This document shows, in pieces, positions 21,201 to 30,905 of a stretch of DNA of 64,000 nucleotides. Under the pieces are notes generated by a model. It saw only the letters and a program-made list of their open reading frames with translations, was not told the origin of the DNA and ran no database searches. The stretch is from Valencia hispanica (Eukaryota > Chordata > Actinopteri > Cyprinodontiformes > Valenciidae). Every line of letters starts with the position of its first letter. Position 1 is the stretch's first letter. The DNA is taken from positions 30,094,796 to 30,158,795 of the forward strand of contig OY747703.1 in NCBI GenBank assembly GCA_963556495.2, given 5' to 3'. The position numbers and the translations under genes are program-made.

Positions 21201-22606
21201 TATAAAACAAAAGGTCAAGCTGTCTGCACAACATGCAATCTCATGGAACCAGCAGCTCTGCAGAATACCAAAAATAATCCACTGGCATCAGGCAGACGTG
21301 CATACTTGTGTGGACAGCAACACTGCTTGTTTTGCAAATTTAGGGTGTGCCTTAATGGGAATGAAAGGCATGCTGAAAAAAATCTGCTCTTTGCCATGTT
21401 TGTTTTTTAGCCCGACAATAGCCACTTGTGAAGTAATTCCTTAATTGCTTTCAGTCATAGTAAGGAGTTAGAATAAAATGTGAAATACATTTATTTTTTC
21501 AGTGACACCCACTGGTGACAGGTAGGAGGGTGCCCGAAAAGCCAAAAAAAAAATCACTTTTTTTTCTTACAGGACCCTACCCAGAGGATGCCATCAGAAC
21601 TGCTATCTGTTGTTATAAAATGTTTGCCGTTGTTCATTAAGCTTATAAAAATTATTCTCATGTTTTGCACTCTAGACATATAAGCTTGTTTGCAGTAAAA
21701 TGTATGCATGTGCTTTAAATACATTTTCAGAAGGGATACGTAGAAACATGCCATCAAGATGCATCAAGTAACCTGTCACAAACCATTCTTTATATTGTTT
21801 CAGATGTAAACTTAAAGATTTGTGAAATACCTTGCAATAAATCCATTTTTTATTTAATTTTATTGCAGTAACATAATCTAAGTCCAAAAAAGATGTGTGG
21901 TGTGGTAGGTGTGGTTTGGCTATGAAAACTAATAGGTGCCAAAAGCAATTATTAACACTTAATCCCACATTTTTCCCTACAAAATAAGTGCATGCATTTC
22001 AAACCTTATACAGACCTGACAGATAATATTTTAGATTTTTTAATTTGATGATTGTTTGTGAATATATAGGTATTATACTCTGCAACAATTGCTGCCGGTG
22101 GGAAACCGCATAAACCGTCTAAATTCACATGCATTCTCTAATGTAGTTTTCACACATAAAATCATAATAATAATAATAATAATAGCATAAGCTGGTATAA
22201 GAAGTCATGGTTACAAGTTTTTACAGAATAGTTTTAGATACACATAAAGACACAATGGCACATCATGCAAACATCACTTTTTCACTGTGCCAGTAGACCT
22301 ATAATGTTAAAAGGATATAATGCAGTAATGTTCACCCTGGACAAGATTCTGCCTGTTCCACAAGACCAAGCACTACACCTGGGTCCTGTCCTCAGCTAGT
22401 TTTAAGAAGATGTTTGTGGACTCTGCAATAAGGCTCCATGTGAAACATGTACCCTGAGGGTGAAGCAAGGCTCCATATCTTGTTCCCAAACTGGATTGGT
22501 TTTCCCCTAATAAACTGTTTGTAGCCATATTTGCCATAATAGGGTGTGATGCTTTCATCAGCTGATAGTAGTTTTCTGTATGGAATGATCCTATAGGAAT
22601 CATTCA
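18273..22606. other. non-coding, AT-rich
   Basis: Over 4 kb with only short chance frames on both strands. A TAA microsatellite lies at 22163-22184. Segments near 19860-19960 and 48090-48170 share phrases (CAGAATGCAC, CATTAACCCATTT), a possible dispersed repeat. The 22607-22690 stretch starts TGTCAGAGCG and has a GGATGTTTATTA motif like the LTR at 12980; it may be an LTR scrap. Confidence 0.4.
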
Positions 22607-22689
22607 GTGTGTCAGAGCGTGTGTCTCGGGATGCAGCAATGACCCAAACATGTAGAAAAGGTGCAAGGATGTTTATTATGATGAAGGTT

Positions 22690-23150
22690 TAATTACAGCA
22701 ACCTTAAATCCCTGTGGTACAAATCCATTTATTAAGGATATATTCTTCATATCTAAAATGGGGCTAGGAACCAAAGGAGACACTTCCTTAAATAATTTGG
22801 TCGGGATTGGGTACAAGGTGAAGGTTTAGATGAGGCTAATATTTTTGATAATTCCAAAAGCTCAACTGAATCAAAATACAAATTAGGTTCTACAGTTCTC
22901 TCCGATGCTGCCTTACTTACTGAGAGAAAAGTAATCACGTTTGGGAGGATGCCAATGATTTTATTTTTAATAGAATAAATTTTATTTATGAAAAATCCCA
23001 TAAAGTCATCACGGGGGGGGGAATAGTTGGTTCAACAGAGCTATGACTCTTTGTAGGTTTGGCAACTGTACTAAAAAGAAACCTAGGATTGTTCTTATTC
23101 GCCTCTATTAATTATGAAAAATATGCTGTTCTAGCTTGTCGAAGGTTTAC
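22690..23150 (-). mobile_element. L2-type LINE fragment (EN-RT linker)
   Basis: Minus-strand frame 22753-23001 reads KNKIIGILPNVITFLSVSKA and LLELSKILASSKPSPCTQSR, followed by PNYLRKCLL. This matches the linker and RT start of fish L2/CR1-like LINEs, where a conserved SSKPSTC--DPIPT-LLKE motif occurs. It begins and ends abruptly, has no catalytic residues and is a relic. Confidence 0.65.
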
Positions 23151-23358
23151 AGACCCTCACACCCTCAAGCTAGCATTAACGGTGCAACAAAAATGGTGAG
23201 CAATATTGGAGCCATCCAGCCGTACAGTTTTGAGCCAGATGCTAGCTCAGACGATGAACAGGAAGATGTACATAGATCTAGTCGTCTCCAAGTGGATGCA
23301 TCAGAATGGTATTGTTTTTGTAATCTCTTGAATTGACTATATCAGGTCAATAATCCTA

Positions 23359-23535
23359 ATTTCATTAGCTAGGACCACGTTTACGGGGATTTGTATGTAA
23401 TTTTTATTGAAGGAAGAGAATCAATTGACGAGATATCTGGGAAGATGCGTCCATGAAGTGCTTGGGATGAAGATTCAGTTTGGGGGTGCAGTCTTCTGAG
23501 ATTCATCTGTTTCCCGAGCCTGCTCAGGACCCCCC
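23359..23535. repeat. B2 direct repeat of recombinase element
   Basis: ATTTCATTAGCTAGGACCAC to CTGCTCAGGACCCCC; direct repeat of 24030-24205 with roughly 15 differences. Confidence 0.85.
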
Positions 23536-23589
23536 AGACAAACCTGAGAGAAAGAGATGTTAGAAGAGGTTAGGACTATGAGTAAGCTT

Positions 23590-23840
23590 GAATGAAGGGA
23601 GAGGAGGAGGGTCGAAGGGATGAGAGAGGGGTTGAAGGGATGAGAGAGAGGGTTTGAAGGGATGAGAGAGAGGGGTTGAAGGGATGAGGGAGGGGGGTCG
23701 AAGGGATGAGAGAGATGGGTCGAAGGGTCGAAGGGATGAGGGAAGGTGTCGAAGGGATGGGGGAAGGGGTCAAAGGGAGGCGTCGAAGGGATGAGGGAGG
23801 GGTCAAAGCAATGAGGGAGGGGTTGAAGGGGTGAAGCCAG
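23590..23840. repeat. degenerate GA-rich tandem repeat
   Basis: Repeats of GAAGGGATGAGAGAGGGGT, unit about 18-20 bp, at least ten imperfect copies, lying in the A2-B2 spacer. Confidence 0.88.
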
Positions 23841-24008
23841 ATAGAGGGTCGGGAAGGGAGGGGTGCGAAAAATGATGGAGACAGATGTGGAGGACTAGAT
23901 GAGCTGAGTTAATATGGACTGCGAGTGATTAGAGATGCGAACCAGGTGTGAAACACTAGGTGAAACAAATGAGAGGTGGATTTGGGGGGCGTGGTCCTGC
24001 TCCCGAAC

Positions 24009-24028
24009 TTAAGTTAACACATTAACTC
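24009..24028. repeat. A2 repeat of recombinase element
   Basis: TTAAGTTAACACATTAACTC, identical to 25518-25537; lies one base from B1. Confidence 0.7.
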
Positions 24029-24029
24029 G

Positions 24030-24205
24030 ATTTCATTAGCTAGGACCACGCTTACGGGGATTTGAATGCAATGTTTATTGAAGGAAGAGAGTGAATCGAC
24101 GAGATGTCTGGGAAGATATGTCAATGAAGGCTTGGGATGAAGTATCAGTGTGGGGGTGTGGTCTTCTGAGATTCATCTGTTTCCCGAGCCTGCTCAGGAC
24201 CCCCA
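24030..24205. repeat. B1 direct repeat of recombinase element
   Basis: Direct repeat of 23359-23535, next to the recombinase stop codon region and to A2. Confidence 0.85.
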
Positions 24206-24212
24206 AAGTTAG

Positions 24213-25498
24213 TCATGGAAAATAACAAAGCAAGGTGTGAGCGTGTAGCAGGTCATGGAGATTATTGCGGATGTAGGAGCGATAGGCTGAAGATGACCAT
24301 CGGCCTAAGATTTGAATGATTTTGTCCGAGATTCCTGATCGAGAGGCCGAAGTGGCTGCACCTATGCGGATGGAGTGTACTGAATAATGTTCTGGGGTGA
24401 TACCAGACCGGAACAGAATTTGGTGGAAGTGGTAGGAAAACCAGGACCTAGTGGCGAGGCTACCGGATTCTGTGATGAAGAGTGGGTCGAGAGGTGAAGC
24501 GTTGAAGGCTAGACGGGAATGAATGTAATTACAGAGAGGTTCGTAGGGGCTGAGGGATGAGCGAAGGCGAAAAAGGTGGATCGAAAAGGAAGCGCAGAGC
24601 TGGTCAGTTTTGCTGTTGCACAGAGTATAGATGAGGGTATTTTGGTTGAGAATCGTGATGTCTGAAAGACGGGGGATGAAGGTGGATGAAGATTGAAGAT
24701 CTGGATGAAGATGGGGCGAACTCAGAGCAACGCAGGAAACCAAAGTAGGACAGCAAAAACATTGACTCTAGTGTTAAACTGACTGAAGGAGAAGAGTAGC
24801 CGGAGCGAATAGTGTGGATGCAACGGCTAAGTAGGTTGGAAGTGAGTGAAAAGCGGTGATCAATGATGGCTGGTTCATGCTTCTTGAGACCTCTTAGCAA
24901 CATGGATACATGACTATGGCTTAGAGCTATGGCTAGAACCGCCAGCTGGAATTCGGTGCTGAGCTCGGGGTAGGGAGGAAGGGATTTGAGGTGGAGAGGA
25001 AGCCTGAGGCGGGCTGCTCGCTGCTGCGGGGGAGCGTTTGGCTCGAGGCGAGGTCCCAGTCCTGCGGCGATGAGATGGAGCCCGGGCCGATGGACCTGAA
25101 CCATCCATGGGGGAATGCGGAGGTGTAGCCTCGAGACATGATAGTAGAGACCGAGAAAGGCCGGAAGAAGAAGGACGGACTGAGCGGCCGAGAGGGCAAC
25201 CGTGAGATACGGAAGCCTCTTCAGATAGATCCGACCAAGGGAACCGAGAAGAAGGAGCTGCTGCTGCTGGGGTAGGGGACCTCTGCAGGGGCGAGGCTCT
25301 CGGCTGAGTACGTAAGGTCGGAGGAGGAGATGGGTGGAAAAGGCGGGGATAGGTGGGAGCAGGCGTTTCAGCAACCCCGAGATCTAACAGCAGAGACCGA
25401 AAGATTACTCTAACATGAGTGAATGGGTCAGAACAACACTTCAGGCATGTTTTTAATGAGGGACAGGTTATCAGGATATTAAGCTTCAGAAAGTCCAT
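24213..25498 (-). pseudogene. tyrosine recombinase (DIRS/Ngaro-like), frameshifted
   Basis: Minus-strand coding remnant in at least two frames. The 24604-25374 frame contains LESMFLLSYFGFLRCSEF, with the first catalytic Arg. The 24213-24743 frame continues with FIPRLSDITILNQNTLIYTL, then YSVHSIRIGAATSASRSG (His-x-x-Arg), IQILGRWSSSAYRSYIRN (Trp and the nucleophilic Tyr). A frameshift near 24700 separates them. An N-terminal proline/serine-rich stretch lies in a third frame (24914-25498). Recombinases of this type integrate a circular DNA intermediate without target duplication. All catalytic residues survive, but the reading frame does not. Confidence 0.75.
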
Positions 25499-25517
25499 TT
25501 TGCATAATACCCCCCCT

Positions 25518-25537
25518 TTAAGTTAACACATTAACTC
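25518..25537. repeat. A1 terminal repeat of recombinase element
   Basis: TTAAGTTAACACATTAACTC, identical to 24009-24028; marks the 5' end of the element on the minus strand. Confidence 0.68.
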
Positions 25538-25540
25538 TAA

Positions 25541-27412
25541 CATATGTTAGAATATTTGAGGAGTATACAGAAGCAACTTAAGGTCAAGATCAGAGACAGC
25601 AAGGAGGCATACAGGAAGAAGCTGGAGAACAAACTACAGAGGAACAATATCAGAGATGTCTGGTCAGGAATGAGAAAGATCACAGGTTTTAAGGACAGGA
25701 AGGATTGGATAGATGGAAGTCTGGACAGAGCCAATGAACTGAACATATTCTTCAACAGGTTCAGTTCAGGAACTAGCTCAGCACCCCCCTCTCCTGTTCC
25801 CAGCCAAACAGACATCCCACTCTCCTCTGACCAACAGCTTTCCTGTTACACCTCGGATGTTTTATCCTTCACCTCAGCCATGGACTCTTCTAATTCCACA
25901 AGTTTGACTTCAACCAAGTCAGGAAATGCTGCTACCCCCTTTGCCTCCCCCTCCCACTTGTCTGTCTCCAAAAGTCAGGTGAAGAGGCAGCTGGAGAAAC
26001 TGAACCGGAACAAGGCTGCAGGTCCAGATGGTGTCAGCCCCAGAGTCCTGAAGGCCTGTGCAGAGCAGCTCTGTGGGATTCTGCAGCACATCTTCAACCT
26101 TAGCCTAACTCAGGAGAAGGATCCAGTGTTGTGGAAGACATCCTGCCTTGTTCCAGTACCCAAAAGAACTCACCCATTAGTCATCAATGACTATAGACCC
26201 GTTGCCCTGACATCCCACATCATGAAGGTCCTGGAGAGACTCCTGTTGGCACCCCTGAGTAAGCAAACAAGAACGTATCAGGACCCACTGCAGTTTGCTT
26301 ATCGCTGTGGAGTTGGTGTTGAAGATGCCATCATCCACCTACTTCAACCAAACCACTGTCATCTGGACAAAGCAGGCAGCACTGTGAGGATCATGTTCTT
26401 TGATTTCTCCAGTGCATTTAACACAATTCAGCCTGATTTGCTTTGTCAGAAACTCCTGAAGACACAGGTGGAGCCCTCAACAATCGCCTGGATCAATGAC
26501 TACCTGACCAACAGACCACAATTTGTGAGACTGAAGAATTGTTTGTCAAACCAGGTGGTCAGCAGCACAGGAGCACCACAGGGGACTGTACTCTCACCAT
26601 TCCTTTTCACTCTGTACACCTCAGACTTCCAGTACAAATCAGAGACCTGTCATCTGCAGAAATACTCAGATGACTCTGCAATTGTCGGGTGTATCAGAGA
26701 TGGACAAGAAGCTGAATACAGAGAGCTGGTGGACCGCTTAGTGACATGGTGTGGAAACAATCGTCTCACCTTGAATTTGAACAAAACAAAGGAGATGATT
26801 GTAGATTTCAGAAGAAACAGAGATAAGTCAAACACTGTTTCCATCATGGGAGAAGAAGTGGGGGTGGTTGAGGAGTATAAATACCTCGGAGTTCACCTTG
26901 ACAACAGACTGTACTGGAGACTGAACAGTGAAGCTGTCTACAAGAAGGGACAGAGCAGACTGTACTTTTTGAGGAAACTTAGGTCCTTCAAGGTTTGCAG
27001 CAAGATGCTGCAGATCTTCTACAAGTCTGTTGTGGAGAGTGTAATCTCTTCAGCCGTCATCTGTTGGGGTAGCAGCATTAGAGCCAGGGATTTAAAAAGG
27101 CTAAACAACCTGATAAAGATGGCCGGTTCTGTTCTTGGGACAACTGTGGAAAATCTGGAGATGATAATGCAAAGAAGGATTCTTCATAAAATCAAAAAAA
27201 TTATGGACAACCCTGAGCATCCTCTTCATGAGACAGTCATACAACAACAGAGCGTCTTCAGTCGGAGGCTTCTTCAGTTTCGCTGCAATACAGACCGCTA
27301 CAGCCATCATCATCTACAACAACTCCTTAAAGAATTAATTATATGAGCTATACCAACACTTAATTTCCCTCTGGGATCAATAAAGTATTTTTGAATTTTT
27401 TGAATTGAATTT
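25541..27412 (+). mobile_element. Rex1/Babar LINE, 5'-truncated
   Basis: Plus-strand LINE beginning within the endonuclease-RT linker and ending with CCCTCTGGGATCAATAAAGT and a GAATT-rich 3' tail. It starts four bases after the A1 end of the recombinase element. The 5' truncation is the common outcome of target-primed reverse transcription. The long open frame suggests a comparatively young copy. Confidence 0.88.
25544..27346 (+). CDS. Rex1-type reverse transcriptase, 600 aa, lacks endonuclease
   Basis: One uninterrupted frame. Residues ~1-75 are the linker (RDSKEAYRKKLENKLQRNNI, DVWSGMRKITGF). The RT starts near residue 145 (QLEKLNRNKAAGPDGVSPRV), with NDYRPVALTSHIMKVLERLL, motif A FFDFSSAFNT (~residue 285), motif [21 protein letters not shown], the catalytic YSDD (~372; FADD or YADD is usual) and YKYLGVHLDNRL. 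The C-terminal Rex1 domain has KKGQSRLYFLRKLRSF, VICWGSS and the LLQFRCNTDRY tail. Endonuclease and ORF1 are absent, so it cannot move by itself. The start codon is simply the first Met in a truncated frame; expression is doubtful. Confidence 0.88.
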   Translation: MLEYLRSIQKQLKVKIRDSKEAYRKKLENKLQRNNIRDVWSGMRKITGFKDRKDWIDGSLDRANELNIFFNRFSSGTSSAPPSPVPSQTDIPLSSDQQLSCYTSDVLSFTSAMDSSNSTSLTSTKSGNAATPFASPSHLSVSKSQVKRQLEKLNRNKAAGPDGVSPRVLKACAEQLCGILQHIFNLSLTQEKDPVLWKTSCLVPVPKRTHPLVINDYRPVALTSHIMKVLERLLLAPLSKQTRTYQDPLQFAYRCGVGVEDAIIHLLQPNHCHLDKAGSTVRIMFFDFSSAFNTIQPDLLCQKLLKTQVEPSTIAWINDYLTNRPQFVRLKNCLSNQVVSSTGAPQGTVLSPFLFTLYTSDFQYKSETCHLQKYSDDSAIVGCIRDGQEAEYRELVDRLVTWCGNNRLTLNLNKTKEMIVDFRRNRDKSNTVSIMGEEVGVVEEYKYLGVHLDNRLYWRLNSEAVYKKGQSRLYFLRKLRSFKVCSKMLQIFYKSVVESVISSAVICWGSSIRARDLKRLNNLIKMAGSVLGTTVENLEMIMQRRILHKIKKIMDNPEHPLHETVIQQQSVFSRRLLQFRCNTDRYSHHHLQQLLKELII

Positions 27413-27760
27413 GTGGACATGGTCCAAACATTCAGATGAGCCTTTTTGAAGTTTTCATAGATACAATAACTTTATATCACACAATCGATAACTCATAGTG
27501 CTGCAGAATCAGAGCAGAGCAGAGCAGGAGCTTGTAGCCCACCCAGTGCGGTTGTTACGTCACAAGCACAGTCTATTTTAGACGGCCTTTTAGTGTCTGC
27601 TACTGATTCACAATGATTTGAAAGCAGAAATACTCAGAAATGCCATTTTAAGCTTAATTTTTAAGATATGTCATCTGGCATCAGAAAAAGACCACAAGAA
27701 TATGTTAACAACACAAAAACACGATTTTCATTGGAGTTGGTCTTTAAAGGCTACATTTAG
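27413..27760. repeat. probable dispersed teleost repeat
   Basis: The block ending TTTTCATTGGAGTTGGTCTTTAAAG resembles the end of a common fish non-autonomous repeat. It contains no frame. Identification is from memory and weak. Confidence 0.3.
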
Positions 27761-30237
27761 GGTATTAATTTCAGTGTCCACATGAGTGTTGAAATCCCTC
27801 ACTATAATGACCTATTCAGTATTTAATACTAAATCAGATTAAAAAATCTGAGCTATGTTCTAAGAATTGAGAGAGAGGGGCTGTTGGATGATAGAAAACC
27901 GCAAAGAAAAGTGGTCTAATGTTTTGCAACTTGGATGAGGAAAACTAAGGGTTAGATGTTCGAAAGAACTGTAGCTAATAATTGGTCTGGGATTAAGTAG
28001 CAACTCATCCTCCTCATCCAGTACTTATAGGAATGTGAAAATTTGAATAATTGGAAAGAGTTGACCAATTTACACTGTCATAATCCTCCTACTGCAGCCA
28101 GGTTTCTGTTAGACAGAACAAATTAATTTGATTATCACAAATCATTTACTAACAAATTCTTTGAGGAGAGAGATCTTATGTTCAGCTTGCTTGAGTTGCA
28201 AGCTGCTGTTGCATTGGATCATGTAACATGTAGTGTGACTGGTGAGAGTGCTATGTAACTTCCTGGCTGGCAAGCAATTAAGTTATCTTACAGGCCAGAT
28301 ACAAGTGTGGGATGTGAGAACTGGGCGAAGAGCTTGACATGTTTGGTATAGAAGAAAACTAAGTGTTGTCCCATTGAAAAAGGTTGATTGCACATAGTAT
28401 TGACAGAAACCAGGTCAACATGATGTCTTTTTTTAACAATTATTTGTTTTTCCCCAAAATTAGGCAGTGGATTTTTAAAATTAGAATTCCCTTTGACATT
28501 GTTCCACCTCAATAGGAGATTAATAAATTTTAAAGCTTTTTACATCTTTACCTCAAGTGCCAGTAAATGTACTGTACTGGAACTCCAGTCTCCTCCATTT
28601 TGTCTGTAGTTTGTGTTTTGAGTCGCTGAGATCCTAAATGCTTCCTCCCTGTGATAATGCACCTGCATTAGTCAACTTGATAATTGTGATTAATTACCGC
28701 AACATTTACGAGTATGACTGCACTCGCGCACACACACATGCAAACACAAGGGAATACATATGAGCAGATAAGCTCCAACCCAAAAAGGTAATGTTGCACA
28801 GTGATCTTGCAGCTATAGAAACACTCTCAAAGGCCAGCATTTGGAGAGATTAAATTTCATGAAACAAATAATTACATTGTGCACACATGGTGTTACACTT
28901 GTCTTGGTCTTTTCCAAGGGCTTTTTTTATCGCTTGCATTTTATTTATTTTTTGTAGGAAGATATTTACAATCCCAATGGCATTTCTTTATAAATGGCCA
29001 TATACTGAGCTATTCTGCAGCAGAGTAATGCAGGCATCTTTCTGACAGGTGAGCATGAATTACAGGATTTATGTAGGGATACATACACTATCCGAAACTG
29101 CCTTGTCACTAGTAAATAAATTGCTCAATCCCCAGTAAAAAAAAAAAAGAAGATGTATTGAAGATTAAATTGCACATTCAGAGTTTTAAATGTGGGGTAG
29201 GTGATTTTTTTTTTTCTGGAACACTTATTGCCATGTCGCTTGAAATGCTCTTCACCTAACGATAGCAACCAATAAATTAGGTGTTTTGTCAAAAACATGA
29301 AAAATTATCATTGCCTCTGAAGCATACAATTTTGGAAAAACCTCATCCAATCATTTAGCGTGTCCCATTCTAAACGATTTGCTCCTGAGCCATCTGCCAG
29401 ACTACCCTCTCACCATCCCTTCCTTTCTGCACGTAATCAGTATGATTATTGAGGTCACCAATAATTAGGATCATTATTGAGTTTTTTCATGACTTTTGCA
29501 CACAAAATGCTAGTTATTACCATTCACTTACATTGTTTATGCTAAGCTAAAGCAAGCGGACTGCTGTCAGACTAGGAGAATGACTGGGCTGGTTACAAAA
29601 TGCTTTTTCTCACTTATCTTTTTTTTTTTTTTTTACATGTCCTGTTTGGCAGTGTGGAGCTCAGAATTTGTGTCTGAGTACCAAGTAGAAGCCCAACAGA
29701 TTTACTTTCACAAGCGGAGCACTACAGCTTTTGCTATAGTACTCCACTTGATATATATGTGTGAGAAATCTTTTTTATGAATTGCTGGGGGTTTTATTTC
29801 CTGATGTTATGGACACTGAGACAGAAAATAAAGGGGAAGAAAGAAAGAAGATGAAGAAGAGAGGTAGGAAAAAAAAAGTCAAGAGAGAGGGTGAGTTGAA
29901 AATACAAGAGAGGAAAGGGAACAAAAAAAACACAGGAAAACATTGAAGTCTGTCTCCATACCCACAGGACGGCAGAGAGAGAAAAAAAAGAAAAAGAAAA
30001 AGGAACATCGACAAAACAAACCAAAACAAACATTGTGAACTAAGAACTACACAACCACATCACACAAAAATGGATATAAAAATACAACAACAATGTCACA
30101 GAAAAACTCATGGTACCGATTAATCAAGATCTAGTAATGATAACCTCAGTCCAAGAATATATCTGTAAACACCAGAGTACCCACACCTATGTGTGTGTGT
30201 GTGAGCATGCTGGTGCATATAAGGTTTCTCCATAAGA
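27761..30237. other. non-coding; possible conserved non-coding patch
   Basis: No coding motif. 28640-28720 is rich in homeodomain-like TAAT/ATTA cores (GATAATTGTGATTAATTACC), and 29300-29580 resembles a dispersed repeat. Purine-rich simple sequence covers 29815-30010. Confidence 0.35.
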
Positions 30238-30905
30238 GTGTTCGATAGCTGGTGTGAGCAGCCATCAATCCGTCTCCCAGGAATCGATGCAGACATGAAG
30301 GAGATCGGAGCCAAGACGTCCAAAGGACGCCCAGAGCCCCAGGCGGCCCCGGGCAGGGCTGACCGCATCCTCCAAGAGAGGAGCAGAGGAGAACCCCAGG
30401 GGAACATCCAGCTGCTACAATGCAGGGGCCTGGGGGCAGCAGTGACGAGCCCACGGGCCCCACCGGCAACCAGCCGCGCCAGGGCGGGCCGGTCCATGGA
30501 CCGGGAGAGCCGGGGCCCAGGGGCCCCGACAAGGGATCAGACGACGAGGGGCCCCTGCCGCCGGCCACCACGCAACACCGCCAGAACCGCCACAGAACAA
30601 GTGATCAAAAGAGCAAGGATCCGTATCCCGCCGAGCCACCAAACAGGCACCACCCAACAATCCCCAACCTGGCACCCCTGAAAGAGGTGCCCCAACCAAC
30701 CAAGGGAAGACATCGGCACAGCGCATTGGCCGACCGACACACCGGTTCCCCCAGCCCGGCCAGGCACGCACCAGGTCCGAACCGGATTGACCACCGATGC
30801 ACCAGTGGGCAGGGGTATCCGTCACTAGCAGGGAGTGATGGAGGGGAAATAGGCCCCCCATCAAATGTAAGGCCTGAGGTGCGCCAGGCGAGAGGGCAGC
30901 CTTTT
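30238..30905. other. GC-rich island, open in several frames
   Basis: About 670 bp strongly enriched in G and C within AT-rich surroundings. Overlapping frames stay open on both strands (plus 30238-30681 and 30420-30920; minus 30146-30571 and 30415-30912), which is what high GC gives by chance. Peptides are Pro/Arg/Gly-rich without a domain. It could be the GC-rich 5' region of a retroelement or a local CpG island. I cannot name it. Confidence 0.5.

Larger units (their letters stand above)
23359..25537 (-). mobile_element. tyrosine-recombinase element with split direct repeats
   Basis: Read on the minus strand: A1 (25518-25537), a recombinase frame, B1 (24030-24205), A2 (24009-24028), a spacer, B2 (23359-23535). 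A1/A2 are an identical 20-mer and B1/B2 are ~176-bp direct repeats; B1 and A2 abut with one base between. This is the A1-ORF-B1-A2-B2 plan of PAT/Ngaro-type DIRS retrotransposons. Within 2.2 kb there is no RT or RNase H, so it is either an internally deleted DIRS-order element or a recombinase-only element. Fish carry many DIRS/Ngaro and Crypton copies; the split repeats favour the former. Confidence 0.72.
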
